This document shows positions 26,480 to 34,299 of a DNA stretch of 64,000 nt, in pieces. The stretch covers positions 62,001 to 126,000 of the forward strand of contig NZ_JNZS01000012.1 of NCBI RefSeq assembly GCF_000718515.1. The letters run 5' to 3'. This DNA comes from Micromonospora parva (GTDB lineage Bacteria; Actinomycetota; Actinomycetes; Mycobacteriales; Micromonosporaceae). Positions within the stretch are counted from its first letter, which is position 1. Each line of letters begins with the position of its first letter. The notes below the pieces were generated by a model. That model saw nothing but the letters and a program-made list of their open reading frames with translations, did no database searches and had not been told where the DNA came from. A program made the position numbers and the translations under genes.

Positions 26480-26806
26480 GTGGGGCCGGTGGCGCTGCTC
26501 GTGCTGTCCATACTGGTGACAGGCTTCTTCCTGTTCCAAGCGCCTGTTTGGTGCTGCGCCGTCAACCGGGACGGGACCCTCTGCCGGAACAACTCGGCTG
26601 GCCTCCTGCTCGGATGCAGCAAGCGGCAGCACAAGTGGCAGAAGCTCAGGATGACCATCGTCCCGAACGCCTGGCGTCAAATGAACCGCGGGCTTTGGGC
26701 GTCACCCAGGGAAGGACTGACAACCCTGGGCGCGATCGTGGGGATGCTTTCGGCGGTCGCGGCCACAGCGATCAGCGTTGCTGGACAGTTTGCTGGCAAG
26801 GCGTGA
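26480..26806 (+). CDS. Small membrane protein with a Cys-rich loop
   Basis: 108 residues from GTG at 26480. A helix at 3-22 (LLVLSILVTGFFLFQ) and one near the C-terminus (LGAIVGMLSAVAATAISVAG) flank a loop with CC, C and C plus HKWQKLR, resembling a small metal-binding knuckle. Similar short proteins occur on actinomycete mobile elements; function unknown. The ribosome site is weak, so the start is uncertain. Confidence 0.55.
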   Translation: MGPVALLVLSILVTGFFLFQAPVWCCAVNRDGTLCRNNSAGLLLGCSKRQHKWQKLRMTIVPNAWRQMNRGLWASPREGLTTLGAIVGMLSAVAATAISVAGQFAGKA

Positions 26807-26928
26807 CCAGCTACCTCGCGAAAGGGTGCAGGACAGGGCATCGCTCGACACGATGCGTCGGCGGCGTACGGCTCTTTGCCTAACCGGGCATGCGGTGCGT
26901 GGTGAGGTTCGGCGCGGATACTGGCGGG

Positions 26929-27498
26929 GTGAAGGAGCAGGAGCAGACGACGGAGTTGACCCGGTGGACCATCCACGGCGAGCGGGTCGTGGACGACACC
27001 CGGCGGGCGCAATTGAGCATCGCCGAGGTGGAGTTGCCCGACGGGGTGCGCTTTGAGCAGTACGTGATCCGGGCTCCCCGGTCGGCCATGGTCGCCGTGC
27101 TCGACGATCAGCAGCGCCTGCTGTTGATGCGGCGGCACCGGTTCGTGTTCGACCGGTGGGTGTGGGAGTTGCCCGGCGGCTACGTCGACGACGAGGAGCA
27201 GCCGGCGCGGTGCGCGGTGCGGGAGGTTGAGGAGGAGACCGGCTGGCGGCCTCAAGGGGTGGAGCCGTTGCTGGCCTTCCAACCGTGGGTCGGCACTGCT
27301 GACGCCGAGAACCTCCTGTTCCTGGCTCGTAAGGCTGAGCACATCGGCGCACCTGTGGACGTAAACGAGGCGGAGCAGGTCGCGTGGATTCCGCTGGACG
27401 AGGCGTACGGGTTGGTGTCTCGGGGTGAGATCGTTGGTGCCGGCACGGTGATCGCGGTGCTGGAGCTGGTCGCGCGTAAGGCCCGGGGAGAGCTGTGA
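26929..27498 (+). CDS. Nudix hydrolase
   Basis: 189 residues from GTG at 26929; ATG 26890 would add 13 residues. The Nudix box is perfect: GYVDDEEQPARCAV followed by REVEEETGW (G-x5-E-x7-REVxEExGW). Overall it resembles ADP-ribose or nucleotide-sugar pyrophosphatases. Nudix genes next to regulators are a recurring part of AICEs such as pSAM2, though their role there is unclear. It converges on the XRE gene with only 3 bp between stops. Confidence 0.88.
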   Translation: MKEQEQTTELTRWTIHGERVVDDTRRAQLSIAEVELPDGVRFEQYVIRAPRSAMVAVLDDQQRLLLMRRHRFVFDRWVWELPGGYVDDEEQPARCAVREVEEETGWRPQGVEPLLAFQPWVGTADAENLLFLARKAEHIGAPVDVNEAEQVAWIPLDEAYGLVSRGEIVGAGTVIAVLELVARKARGEL

Positions 27499-27501
27499 CG
27501 G

Positions 27502-28911
27502 TCAGCGCCGCCGACCGAGCGTGGCGTCGATACGGCCGGTGAAGTGCCGGACGGCGGGTAGCCGCCGGTGCGGAGCGAGTTGAGTTTGCAGGTCCCGGAG
27601 GTAGCGGACGGCTCTGGCGGACCGTAGCTGGGTGGTCAGGGTCAGGGCTTCCGCGCCGACGGCGCAGGCCCGGTCAGGTTCGCCCTGTTGGGCGTGCACG
27701 CTGGCGAGCAGGGCGAGGTTGAAGGCTCGGCCGCGTACATATCGGTTGTCCATTCGCAGGGACCGAACAGCGAAGCGTTCGGCGTGGGTGTTGCATCCGA
27801 GGGCGTGGAAGCAGTGGCCGAACTTGGCCGACAGGTACGCCTCGTCGAAGTAGCTGAGCCACTGCGGTTCGGTGCTGCGGTCGGCTCGGTCGAGGGCTTG
27901 TTCTGCCTGGTGCAGGGCGGCGGCGCAGGCCCGTTCGTCGTTGGCTCTGGCCAGGGCGTGGGCTTCCATGACGTGGGCTTCGGCGGTCAGGACTGGAACC
28001 CCGGCGCGGCGGGCGGTCTGGCCGGCGGCGCGGGCGAGGTCAAGACCGGTGGTGGTGTGGCCGAGGTAGGTGGCCTGGTGGCTCATCGCGGCGAGGATTT
28101 CCGCGCCGAGGCCGTCGTCTCCGGCGGCGTGGGCGAAGTCCAGGGCGAGGGTGAGGTACCGCTGGGCGATGCCGTGCTCGGCGGTGTCGTACGCCTGCCA
28201 TCCGGCGAGTTGAGCCAGTTCGGCGGCGGCGCTGAGCAGCCGCTGACCGGTGCCATGGTCGTAGCGGCCGTCGGTGAGCAGCGGGGTCACCTCCTGATGG
28301 AGGCAACGGACGACGGTGTCGCGAGCATGGCCGCCGCCGTACTGGTTGTCCAACTGGCGGTAGGTCGCGGTCATCGCGCGGATGGTGTCAATTTCGGGTT
28401 GACCGACGGTGTTGCGGCCGGATTGGATGATCGGGGCCGGGTCCGGGGCGGTGAACCAGCGCAGCGCCGGCAGGGTGTAGCCGGCGGAACTGAAGGCCAC
28501 CTGCCGGAGTACTTCTCGACGGTTCACGTCACCTCGCCAAAGCTCTGCGGCACTGCGTACGTCCTCCTGCCAGGTCCGGTGAACCGGCTCGCTGGCGGTG
28601 CGCCGGTCGGGGCCGGTGGGTGGTGCGGTCTGTCGGGGTGCCAGGCCCATCGTGGTGCGCGCCTGGTCGGGCATCCGGCAGCCGTCGGCGATCCGCTCCA
28701 GGACGTCTATCGAGGTGACCTTGCGTCCGGCCATGATCCGGCTGACATAGCCCTGTTCCAGCCCGACGGCGGCCCCGATCCGGCCTTGACTCGCCCCGGT
28801 GAGACTGGTGATCCAGCGGAACAGTCCGCCGATGTCGCGGGCGGCCAGGGCGGTCAGTACCTCGCCGTGCGACCACGCATCCTCCGGTATTCGCAGCGGA
28901 TCGAGCCTCAC
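27502..28911 (-). CDS. XRE-family regulator with TPR-like C-terminus
   Basis: 469 residues from GTG at 28911, 6 nt after GGGAG; a TTG at 28944 is the alternative. The HTH at about 35-85 reads TGASQGRIGAAVGLEQGYVS followed by RIMAGRKVTS. The remaining 350 residues are helical with repeated Ala/Leu TPR-like units (AAELAQLAGWQAYDTAEHG; AYLSAKFGHCFHALG). Actinomycete integrative elements often carry such regulators, and this one probably controls element genes or the divergent pair at 29060. Confidence 0.85.
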   Translation of the reverse strand: MRLDPLRIPEDAWSHGEVLTALAARDIGGLFRWITSLTGASQGRIGAAVGLEQGYVSRIMAGRKVTSIDVLERIADGCRMPDQARTTMGLAPRQTAPPTGPDRRTASEPVHRTWQEDVRSAAELWRGDVNRREVLRQVAFSSAGYTLPALRWFTAPDPAPIIQSGRNTVGQPEIDTIRAMTATYRQLDNQYGGGHARDTVVRCLHQEVTPLLTDGRYDHGTGQRLLSAAAELAQLAGWQAYDTAEHGIAQRYLTLALDFAHAAGDDGLGAEILAAMSHQATYLGHTTTGLDLARAAGQTARRAGVPVLTAEAHVMEAHALARANDERACAAALHQAEQALDRADRSTEPQWLSYFDEAYLSAKFGHCFHALGCNTHAERFAVRSLRMDNRYVRGRAFNLALLASVHAQQGEPDRACAVGAEALTLTTQLRSARAVRYLRDLQTQLAPHRRLPAVRHFTGRIDATLGRRR

Positions 28912-29059
28912 GGCAGCTCCCAGCGTCGCGTTCCGACTACTCAACGTGTTTCAGATCGACAGCCTAGGGCGACTATTCGCACTGGTCGAGCCGTCCCATG
29001 TCACCGTGACATGACCGCTGGCCATGGAACGGCCCACCGCCGGCCGGGATGGTCGGCGC

Positions 29060-29398
29060 ATGTCCTTCAATGTCGACAACCCGCCCGAAGAGCCGCCCGC
29101 GAAATGCCAGCACCGTCTGCTGTGGCGGTCGGCCCGCGCTCTCTGGGAGGCTCACCGGCCCGACAGCGCCGGCTTCTGCGTGGCCACCGGCTGCTGGCAC
29201 ACGAACCAACGCGACCCCTGCCAGCTGGCCCAACTCGCCCAGGAAGGGATGCGCACCGCGTGCGGCGAAGCCACCCCCGCGTCGCCACCCTGGATCGCCG
29301 TTACCCGCGAGCGCCTGGCGGCCGGGGACATCGACCCCGTGGACGCCGTCGCCGAGGCCCTCTGGCACCACCGCCACGGCCGCAGGGCAGGGCGGTGA
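29060..29398 (+). CDS. Hypothetical protein of the AICE remnant
   Basis: 112 residues from ATG at 29060 with GGGATGG upstream. Soluble, with conserved-looking Cys and His (KCQHRLLWRSARALWEAHRP; FCVATGCWH). Divergent from the XRE regulator and 3 bp before the next gene, forming a two-gene unit. No family recognised. Confidence 0.65.
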   Translation: MSFNVDNPPEEPPAKCQHRLLWRSARALWEAHRPDSAGFCVATGCWHTNQRDPCQLAQLAQEGMRTACGEATPASPPWIAVTRERLAAGDIDPVDAVAEALWHHRHGRRAGR

Positions 29399-29401
29399 CC
29401 G

Positions 29402-29674
29402 ATGGGAGCCATCTACACCTCGACAGCCTTTAGGGAGTACGCGAAGGCGCAGGTGGCCCATGCGGACATCCTGCTGACCAAGCACGCCGAGTCGGCCCTG
29501 AGTCTGTGCCGCTGCGGCCGACTCCACCCCTGCGACGAACACCGCCACTGGCTGGAGATACGCACCCACTTCAGACAGTTCCTCGTCGACGAGCAGTACA
29601 GCAGCGAAGTACAGCAACCCTGCACACCGAACCCGACCCGAAGCGACCCCAGCACGCCGTACGACCTCGGATGA
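29402..29674 (+). CDS. Hypothetical Cys/His-motif protein of the AICE remnant
   Basis: 90 residues from ATG at 29402, 3 bp after the previous stop. It holds CRCGRLHPCDEHRHW, a possible small zinc site (C-x-C-x5-C-x2-H-x-H). It ends 26 bp before the right att copy, so it is the last gene of the element. Function unknown. Confidence 0.65.
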   Translation: MGAIYTSTAFREYAKAQVAHADILLTKHAESALSLCRCGRLHPCDEHRHWLEIRTHFRQFLVDEQYSSEVQQPCTPNPTRSDPSTPYDLG

Positions 29675-29700
29675 CACCCGATCGGACCGGCTCGCCGAGA

Positions 29701-29744
29701 GTTCACACCGAAGAGGTCGCTGGTTCGATACCAGCATCGCCCAC
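29701..29744 (+). repeat. att site, copy 2 (tRNA-Val 3' fragment)
   Basis: Exact 44-bp copy of 24561-24604. It lacks the 5' half of the tRNA and cannot be functional as a tRNA. Confidence 0.93.
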
Positions 29745-29753
29745 GCAGGTCAA

Positions 29754-29783
29754 AGGTCACTTCCCAATCTTGGGAGGTGGCCT
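29754..29783 (+). terminator. tRNA-terminator-like hairpin after the right att copy
   Basis: AGGTCACTTCCC pairs with GGGAGGTGGCCT. It is at the same place relative to the tRNA end as the terminator at 24626, and the downstream ACAGCAGCC is shared too. The sequences differ in the left arm but pairing is kept. The rest of 29745-30008 has no gene. Confidence 0.65.
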
Positions 29784-30008
29784 TACTGCTCGTGCACAGC
29801 AGCCCGGCTACGGGGGTGAGCGATGCGCTGAAACGTTTGATCGTGTCTCTCGACGCCGAGCGCAGGCGCGCCCGATGGCCTAGGGGCCAGCCTGTCGGCG
29901 CACTTCGGCAGATGGGGCGCTGACAATTGCGGTGGAATACCGCCCGGCTCGAATATGCGCATTGCGCCAGTTAATTGCGCATGATTACCTGCTCGCACCA
30001 GCCGAAGG

Positions 30009-31322
30009 TCACCTGTTGGGCGGCTTCCGGGCAGCCTCTTGCGCTACTAGAAGCAGCACGGGCAGCAGAAGTGTAAGTATGGCGTTGGGCCAAGTCAGAA
30101 GGCCGCTAATGGCCAGAATTGCCGCCACTGCGGCAGCAGCGGCTAGGAGGACGCTGGCCCAGCGGCGCCGAACGAAGAGCCTAGCTCGTTGCGTGTGGGG
30201 GGCCCTAACTAGGGAACTCAGCGACTTCGTGTCGCCGGATGCTCGCCGTACAGCCACCGCATGGTCCAACCAGACGAGAGTGTCTCCCGACCTCAGCAAC
30301 GAAGCACTCCGGAGATCGAGGAGAGCACTGAGGCAATGCCAGGTCGGCCAGAGGGCTGGGGCCGGCGACTCCTGCCGGCTAACCCATTCGCCGCTCGGCA
30401 ACTGTGTCCCTAGTATTGTCTTGTAGCACTTCCGCAGTGCTTGCCCGGGTGGATGCGGGTGCAATAGCAGGGCTGTGGCGGCCAACGCCAGGCCGTGATG
30501 ATGCATCGTCTCCCGCCATTGATGCTTTCGGTGATTAGCGGCCGTGATGTTGTAGGTCTCCATAAATGCGTGGATCTCGGTGCCTGGGGCGTCCGTGATT
30601 TTCGACGTAAGCCAGTCAAACGCAGACAGGACACTTGTCTGCATCAGATCCGACCCGCACGCAGCTAGGGCTTGGAGTGCCAGCGACGTGTGCACGACCG
30701 ACGAGTCGGCACCTGGCCTTTCGCCCCATCCTCCTGTGGGCGCTTGGTGCTTAATGAGCCAGCGAGCGCCAGCCTCTAGCATTGGATCGTCCGGGCATAG
30801 TGATGCGACTGCCTGCATCGACTGGGCCGTTGTCGTTGTACGAGAAGGGCAATCTTTCAATGAGCCCCACCCCCCACCACGATTCTGGTGCTGAGCGAGA
30901 AAGCGGAGGGCGGCAGAACAGTCTGGGGTGAACGAGGAGAACCCGAAGGTGCCGCTGCCGAACAGGCGGACGGCAATCGCCGTCGCCTCTACCGTGGGCT
31001 GACCGTCGGTTGTATTGGTGGCCCAACCTCCATGAAGTGTTAGATCGTCGGATCTGATCTGTCGTTGCCGAAGAAATGCCCAGCTCGCCTCGGGCGCTGG
31101 CGGCTTCATGCCCACACGACGGAACGCCAGTAGCGCGACAGCCGTCGCGACCGGACCGGGCGGCTGGTTGCTAAGATCGTGATACCAGCCACCACTTTGA
31201 TCGTTTATGGCGCTATATGAGCGTGCCAGAAGATCAATTGCCGCCTTAATCTGACGATCTACGACATCGACGGATACGGGCAAAAGAAGTTCAGAAATTC
31301 CACGAGTGTCAGAGCTGCCCAT
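30009..31322 (-). CDS. Squalene-cyclase/prenyltransferase-repeat protein with C-terminal membrane anchor
   Basis: 437 residues from ATG at 31322; GTG at 31376 would add 18, and neither has a good ribosome site. Repeated alpha-alpha barrel motifs are visible: SGGWYHDLSNQPPGPVATAV, GGWATNTTDGQPTVEATAIA, RGGGWGSLKD, TGGWGERPGADSSVVHTSLA. No DxDD motif for protonating squalene is seen, so it is probably not a standard hopene cyclase. The last 75 residues hold two hydrophobic helices (SVLLAAAAAVAAILAISGLL; AILTLLLPVLLLVAQ). Third-position GC is lower than in neighbours, suggesting transfer. Function unknown. Confidence 0.65.
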   Translation of the reverse strand: MGSSDTRGISELLLPVSVDVVDRQIKAAIDLLARSYSAINDQSGGWYHDLSNQPPGPVATAVALLAFRRVGMKPPAPEASWAFLRQRQIRSDDLTLHGGWATNTTDGQPTVEATAIAVRLFGSGTFGFSSFTPDCSAALRFLAQHQNRGGGWGSLKDCPSRTTTTAQSMQAVASLCPDDPMLEAGARWLIKHQAPTGGWGERPGADSSVVHTSLALQALAACGSDLMQTSVLSAFDWLTSKITDAPGTEIHAFMETYNITAANHRKHQWRETMHHHGLALAATALLLHPHPPGQALRKCYKTILGTQLPSGEWVSRQESPAPALWPTWHCLSALLDLRSASLLRSGDTLVWLDHAVAVRRASGDTKSLSSLVRAPHTQRARLFVRRRWASVLLAAAAAVAAILAISGLLTWPNAILTLLLPVLLLVAQEAARKPPNR

Positions 31323-31376
31323 GTATGACAGCGTGACGACCCCGTGCAACCGCCACAAGCCCACCGACAGTGCCAC

Positions 31377-31819
31377 GCTCGGCTGGACACATTGGTGGCT
31401 TGACTGCCGCCCATGGGCAGAGGCTGGGTCCGCACGCTTACGCTCGCTGGGGCACAGGGCTGACCATGATCAAAATATCTCCCAGTGCGGGCGCGGAGGG
31501 GATGCTTCCCACCATGTGCGATCCACCAGTCAGGGACTAACTCGACCGGGAATCGCGCCAGGCCTGACGCAACAGGTGTCAGCCCCGCAGTCTGAGTGCT
31601 GTCCACGGTGGCGCGGCCTGGCAGACTGCTCGCAGGGTGGCTAGCGCCAGGGGCCACGGGTCCCCATTCCAGCGCCACCACCAGTGCATCCACTCTGGTA
31701 AACCCTTCGTCGGTGGACCCGAGATGTCAGCTGCGGTCCCCTGGTTGCCAGTCGGGCAACGCATGCTCACGCCGATTGGTGGATGGGGCAGGCAGCGTCG
31801 TGAGTATCGGCGGTCTCAC
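31377..31819. other. 443 bp without a recognised gene
   Basis: No open frame here has a ribosome site or family motif. The left part may contain the promoter of the cyclase-repeat gene. The right part lies where the missing body of the integrase would have been. Confidence 0.5.
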
Positions 31820-32002
31820 CGGATGGATGGAGGCCTGCTGGTGCAACTTGATTCACTTGTCGTGCACTGCTTCGCGGGTCTTGCCGTAGACGTATGTGCG
31901 AATGCGCCTGCCGTCCGGTTTGGTGACCCAGACGTACGCGGCGAAGCCGTTGCGGTAGGGGAAGATCGAGCCTTCGCCGTTGGCCCGGGTGCGTCCGGGC
32001 AT
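31820..32002 (-). pseudogene. Tyrosine-recombinase integrase, N-terminal fragment with a nonsense mutation
   Basis: From ATG at 32002 the frame reads GEGSIFPYRNGFAAYVWVTK then PDGRRIRTYVYGKTREAVHDK and stops at 31853. This is the arm-binding N-terminus of AICE/phage integrases. After the TGA the same frame continues IKLHQQA, as expected if TGG (Trp) had become TGA. Beyond that similarity ends; the catalytic domain with its Arg-His-Arg-Tyr residues is absent. Both point mutation and deletion have destroyed it. Confidence 0.8.
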
Positions 32003-32160
32003 CAGGCGGCTTCCTGACGCTCGAGCTGCTCGCGGATGTAGTCGTCGACCCACTCCGGGAGGGCGCGGCGGTACTTGCCATCGGGGGAGTTCCAGCGGGG
32101 GCGGAGGTCCTGGTTCGTGCGGCGGCCCCGGTGAGCCAGGCTTCGTGGGCAGGTTCTTGC
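32003..32160 (-). pseudogene. Remnant of a small gene translationally coupled to the integrase
   Basis: A frame ending LPEWVDDYIREQLERQEAA stops with TGATG, the A being shared with the integrase ATG. Upstream it reads NQDLRPRWNSPDGKYRRA but no start is clear. It stands where small DNA-binding or excisionase-type genes usually precede integrases. Identity is not established. No gene is seen in 32161-32322. Confidence 0.4.
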
Positions 32161-32322
32161 CGACCGATGCGTCTGCTCTCGCGTTGCTGACTTGCGGCGG
32201 TGTCGGTGCCGATGGGGCAGTCCGAGGTGCCAGCAGGCGTCGATGAGGCGCGCGAGGTGATCTGGGACGCCCGCTGGTCGACACGGTGCAGGGTTCGAGG
32301 GGCCCGATCTACGCTTCGGCCG

Positions 32323-32580
32323 TCAGTCCGAGGTCCGGATCTGCTCCAGGCGCGTCAGAGGCTCCTGGAGGTACTCCATGAGCTCCCGCAGCGCGTCCTT
32401 CTCCGCCGTGGTGATCACAACGCCCTCCTCCCACACGGCGCCGACGAGCGTCGTGATCGCCAGGTCCCAGGCCCCGGCGCCGGCGGCGTCCCGGACGATC
32501 GGCAGGTACTTCGGGCTGATCTTGGGTGCGAGCTGGTCGATGATCCGGAGGGTGCGCCGGATGTAATCGTTGACTTCCAT
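32323..32580 (-). CDS. MafI-like immunity protein
   Basis: 85 residues from ATG at 32580, behind GGGAG. Small, acidic and all-helical: YIRRTLRIIDQLAPKISPKY, WDLAITTLVGAVWEEGV, ITTAEKDALRELMEYL. The layout matches MafI-type immunity proteins that protect against Maf-like and other polymorphic toxins. It lies 22 bp downstream of the putative toxin gene, the standard toxin-immunity order. Confidence 0.65.
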   Translation of the reverse strand: MEVNDYIRRTLRIIDQLAPKISPKYLPIVRDAAGAGAWDLAITTLVGAVWEEGVVITTAEKDALRELMEYLQEPLTRLEQIRTSD

Positions 32581-32602
32581 GGGTCTCCCGTGGGTGCGGT
32601 GG

Positions 32603-33229
32603 TTAGGGCAGCGGGTTGGTGGTGACGCCCTCGCCGCTGACGGGGTGGCCGCCGGAGATGCTGCCGTCCTTGTCCAGGGTAACTTTGCAGGTGATGCCGT
32701 CGCGAGTGCCGATGACGACCCAGCCGTCGCCGCCGGGACGCGCCTGAGGGCGGCTGTCGGGGTTGGCGGCGATGCTCTTGAACCAGCCCTCGACCTGCTC
32801 CCTGGTGGTGCCGGGCGGGAAGCGCGTCTTGCCGGGCTCGGTGGAGGAGGGCTTGTGGTCGCCATTGCCCTTGCCGTCGCCGTCCCAGATCTTGTCCATC
32901 GCCCCGTCGCCCATCTGACCGAAGCGGTCCATGTCGTACAGGGCGTCGGCGAACTCGGGGTCGTCCCAGGGGTTGGTCCTCTTGGGTACCTCGGGCTCGG
33001 ATGTGTCGGCGTCCTTCGGGCGGCCTTCCCCGGCGCGCTTGAGGCCGTGCTGCTGGGCCGCTCCCACGCGCTTGGGCATCATAGCCGGGTTGAACTTTTT
33101 AGGCTTGGCGCCATCGTCGCCACCGCCGTGCGGTGGGGTGGGGCCCGGGGGCCGCTTGTGGATACCCGCCACAGCGAACAGGACCACCACGACGGCGGTG
33201 GTCCGCAGAGCCGCCATGAGTTGTCGCAT
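32603..33229 (-). CDS. Putative polymorphic toxin, EndoU-like nuclease C-terminus
   Basis: 208 residues from ATG at 33229. The N-terminus has a hydrophobic helix (TTAVVVVLFAVAGIH), then a Pro/Gly/Lys-rich linker. The C-terminal 80 residues read GKTRFPPGTTREQVEGWF, then VVIGTRDGITCKV and GGHPVSGEG, resembling the bacterial EndoU RNase fold seen in contact-dependent toxins. The usual GKHxFP His is replaced by Thr, so the assignment is tentative; the His of GGHP may serve. It follows a WXG-type gene by 10 bp and precedes an immunity gene. In Neisseria, MafI proteins also pair with MafB toxins that can carry EndoU domains. Confidence 0.5.
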   Translation of the reverse strand: MRQLMAALRTTAVVVVLFAVAGIHKRPPGPTPPHGGGDDGAKPKKFNPAMMPKRVGAAQQHGLKRAGEGRPKDADTSEPEVPKRTNPWDDPEFADALYDMDRFGQMGDGAMDKIWDGDGKGNGDHKPSSTEPGKTRFPPGTTREQVEGWFKSIAANPDSRPQARPGGDGWVVIGTRDGITCKVTLDKDGSISGGHPVSGEGVTTNPLP

Positions 33230-33239
33230 CGAGGGCCGC

Positions 33240-33965
33240 CTAGACGTCGAGGAGTGCGCGAAGGGCGGAGAGGCTGCTGATCAGGCCCATCAGCCAGCCG
33301 AAGATGCGGCCGGTCCAGCGGACGACGGCGACCGCGAGCTGGGAGGCGACCAGCGGTGTGGCGAAGCCGACAGAGAAGACCACCTCGGCCAGCCACACCA
33401 CGACCTTGGCGATGCAGTCGGCGATGAAGGCGCGCACCACCTCCCGCACCGTCTGCACCAGGACCCCCGCGCCACGGGTCGCGGCACCCATGCCGGCGGC
33501 CGTGCCCGCGAAGATCCCGGCGACGTCGATGTTGATGGTCAGGATGTCGCGGTAGGCGTCGGCGGCCGTGCCCTGCCATCCGTCGAGGTCGCCGACCAGC
33601 CGCGCCTTGAGGTCCTCGGCGATGGAGAACAACTCACTGGCCATGTTGTCCCAGGTCAAGGCGTGCGTCTCGATGGTCTCGGGGTCGCCGGCCAGCCAGT
33701 CGAGTGCCTGCTTCAGTGGCTCGACCTGCTCGATGGCCCACTCGATGCCCATCGACAGGAGCGTGCTGAACGGGTCGATGACGATGGACGCCCCGTCGAG
33801 AGCGGCGCCCAAGCCCGCCACTGAGCCGTCGATCCAGCTGCCGGAGTCGATGGCGGCCTTGATGCCCATGTAGTCGTCGGCGAGCGGCAGGCCGGTCCAG
33901 CCGTCGCGGTGCGCGGCGCTTGTCGAAGCGATGTCGGAGGTCGTGGCGACCAGTGGGTTGCTCAT
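33240..33965 (-). CDS. WXG100-type carrier protein of the toxin operon
   Basis: 241 residues from ATG at 33965. The central part has WDNMASELFSIAEDL followed by DLDGWQGTAADAYRDI, with W-x-G in a helical hairpin as in WXG100/LXG substrates of type VII secretion. Hydrophobic helices fill the last 90 residues. It looks like the delivery half of a polymorphic toxin whose toxic half is the separate next gene. Confidence 0.75.
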   Translation of the reverse strand: MSNPLVATTSDIASTSAAHRDGWTGLPLADDYMGIKAAIDSGSWIDGSVAGLGAALDGASIVIDPFSTLLSMGIEWAIEQVEPLKQALDWLAGDPETIETHALTWDNMASELFSIAEDLKARLVGDLDGWQGTAADAYRDILTINIDVAGIFAGTAAGMGAATRGAGVLVQTVREVVRAFIADCIAKVVVWLAEVVFSVGFATPLVASQLAVAVVRWTGRIFGWLMGLISSLSALRALLDV

Positions 33966-33984
33966 GAGAGGGCGCCGGGCCGGC

Positions 33985-34299
33985 TCAGGTCGCGGAGTGG
34001 AAGGAGTTGAAGCCGTCGGTGTTCGACTCCTCGGCCCGCTCGTAGGCGTCGGCGTTTCTCTTGATTCCCGCGGCGAGCAGCGCGATGTTCTCGGCGAGCA
34101 TCCCCACGCCCTTGTCCTGGTCCCGGTGGCGTCCCTCCAGGATGGGCGGTAAGAACTGGCAGAGCTGCCCGTACGCCTCGTCGGCCTGGAAGATGGTGGC
34201 GCTCGCTGACTTGACGGCGGCGAAGCGGTCGTGAATGGCCAACATGGCCGTGGCGTGCGCGCGCAGGGCCTCGACGTCGACCTCGAACCCCCCGTGCAT
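33985..34299 (-). CDS. Small WXG100-like/ESX-type protein
   Basis: 104 residues from ATG at 34299, which overlaps the upstream stop (TAATG). A helical hairpin (DVEALRAHATAMLAIHDRFA; GVGMLAENIALLAAGIKRNA) of the length usual for ESAT-6-like partner proteins; the WXG motif itself is replaced. Probably a type VII secretion partner or chaperone for the larger protein 19 bp downstream. Confidence 0.7.
   Translation of the reverse strand: MHGGFEVDVEALRAHATAMLAIHDRFAAVKSASATIFQADEAYGQLCQFLPPILEGRHRDQDKGVGMLAENIALLAAGIKRNADAYERAEESNTDGFNSFHSAT

Larger units (their letters stand above)
24561..29744. mobile_element. Remnant of an AICE-like integrative element in tRNA-Val
   Basis: The 44-bp tRNA-derived direct repeats bound about 5.1 kb. 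Cargo includes a decayed RepSA-like replication gene, a Nudix hydrolase, an XRE regulator of the kind common on these elements, and several small orphan ORFs. No intact integrase, excisionase or FtsK-like transfer gene lies inside, so it should be immobile by itself. A broken integrase lies 2.1 kb beyond the right repeat and may come from this or a second element in the same tRNA. Confidence 0.78.

Noticed and set aside
29701..29744. Second functional tRNA-Val gene
   Set aside because: Only the 3' 44 bp are present; the D arm and 5' acceptor strand are missing.
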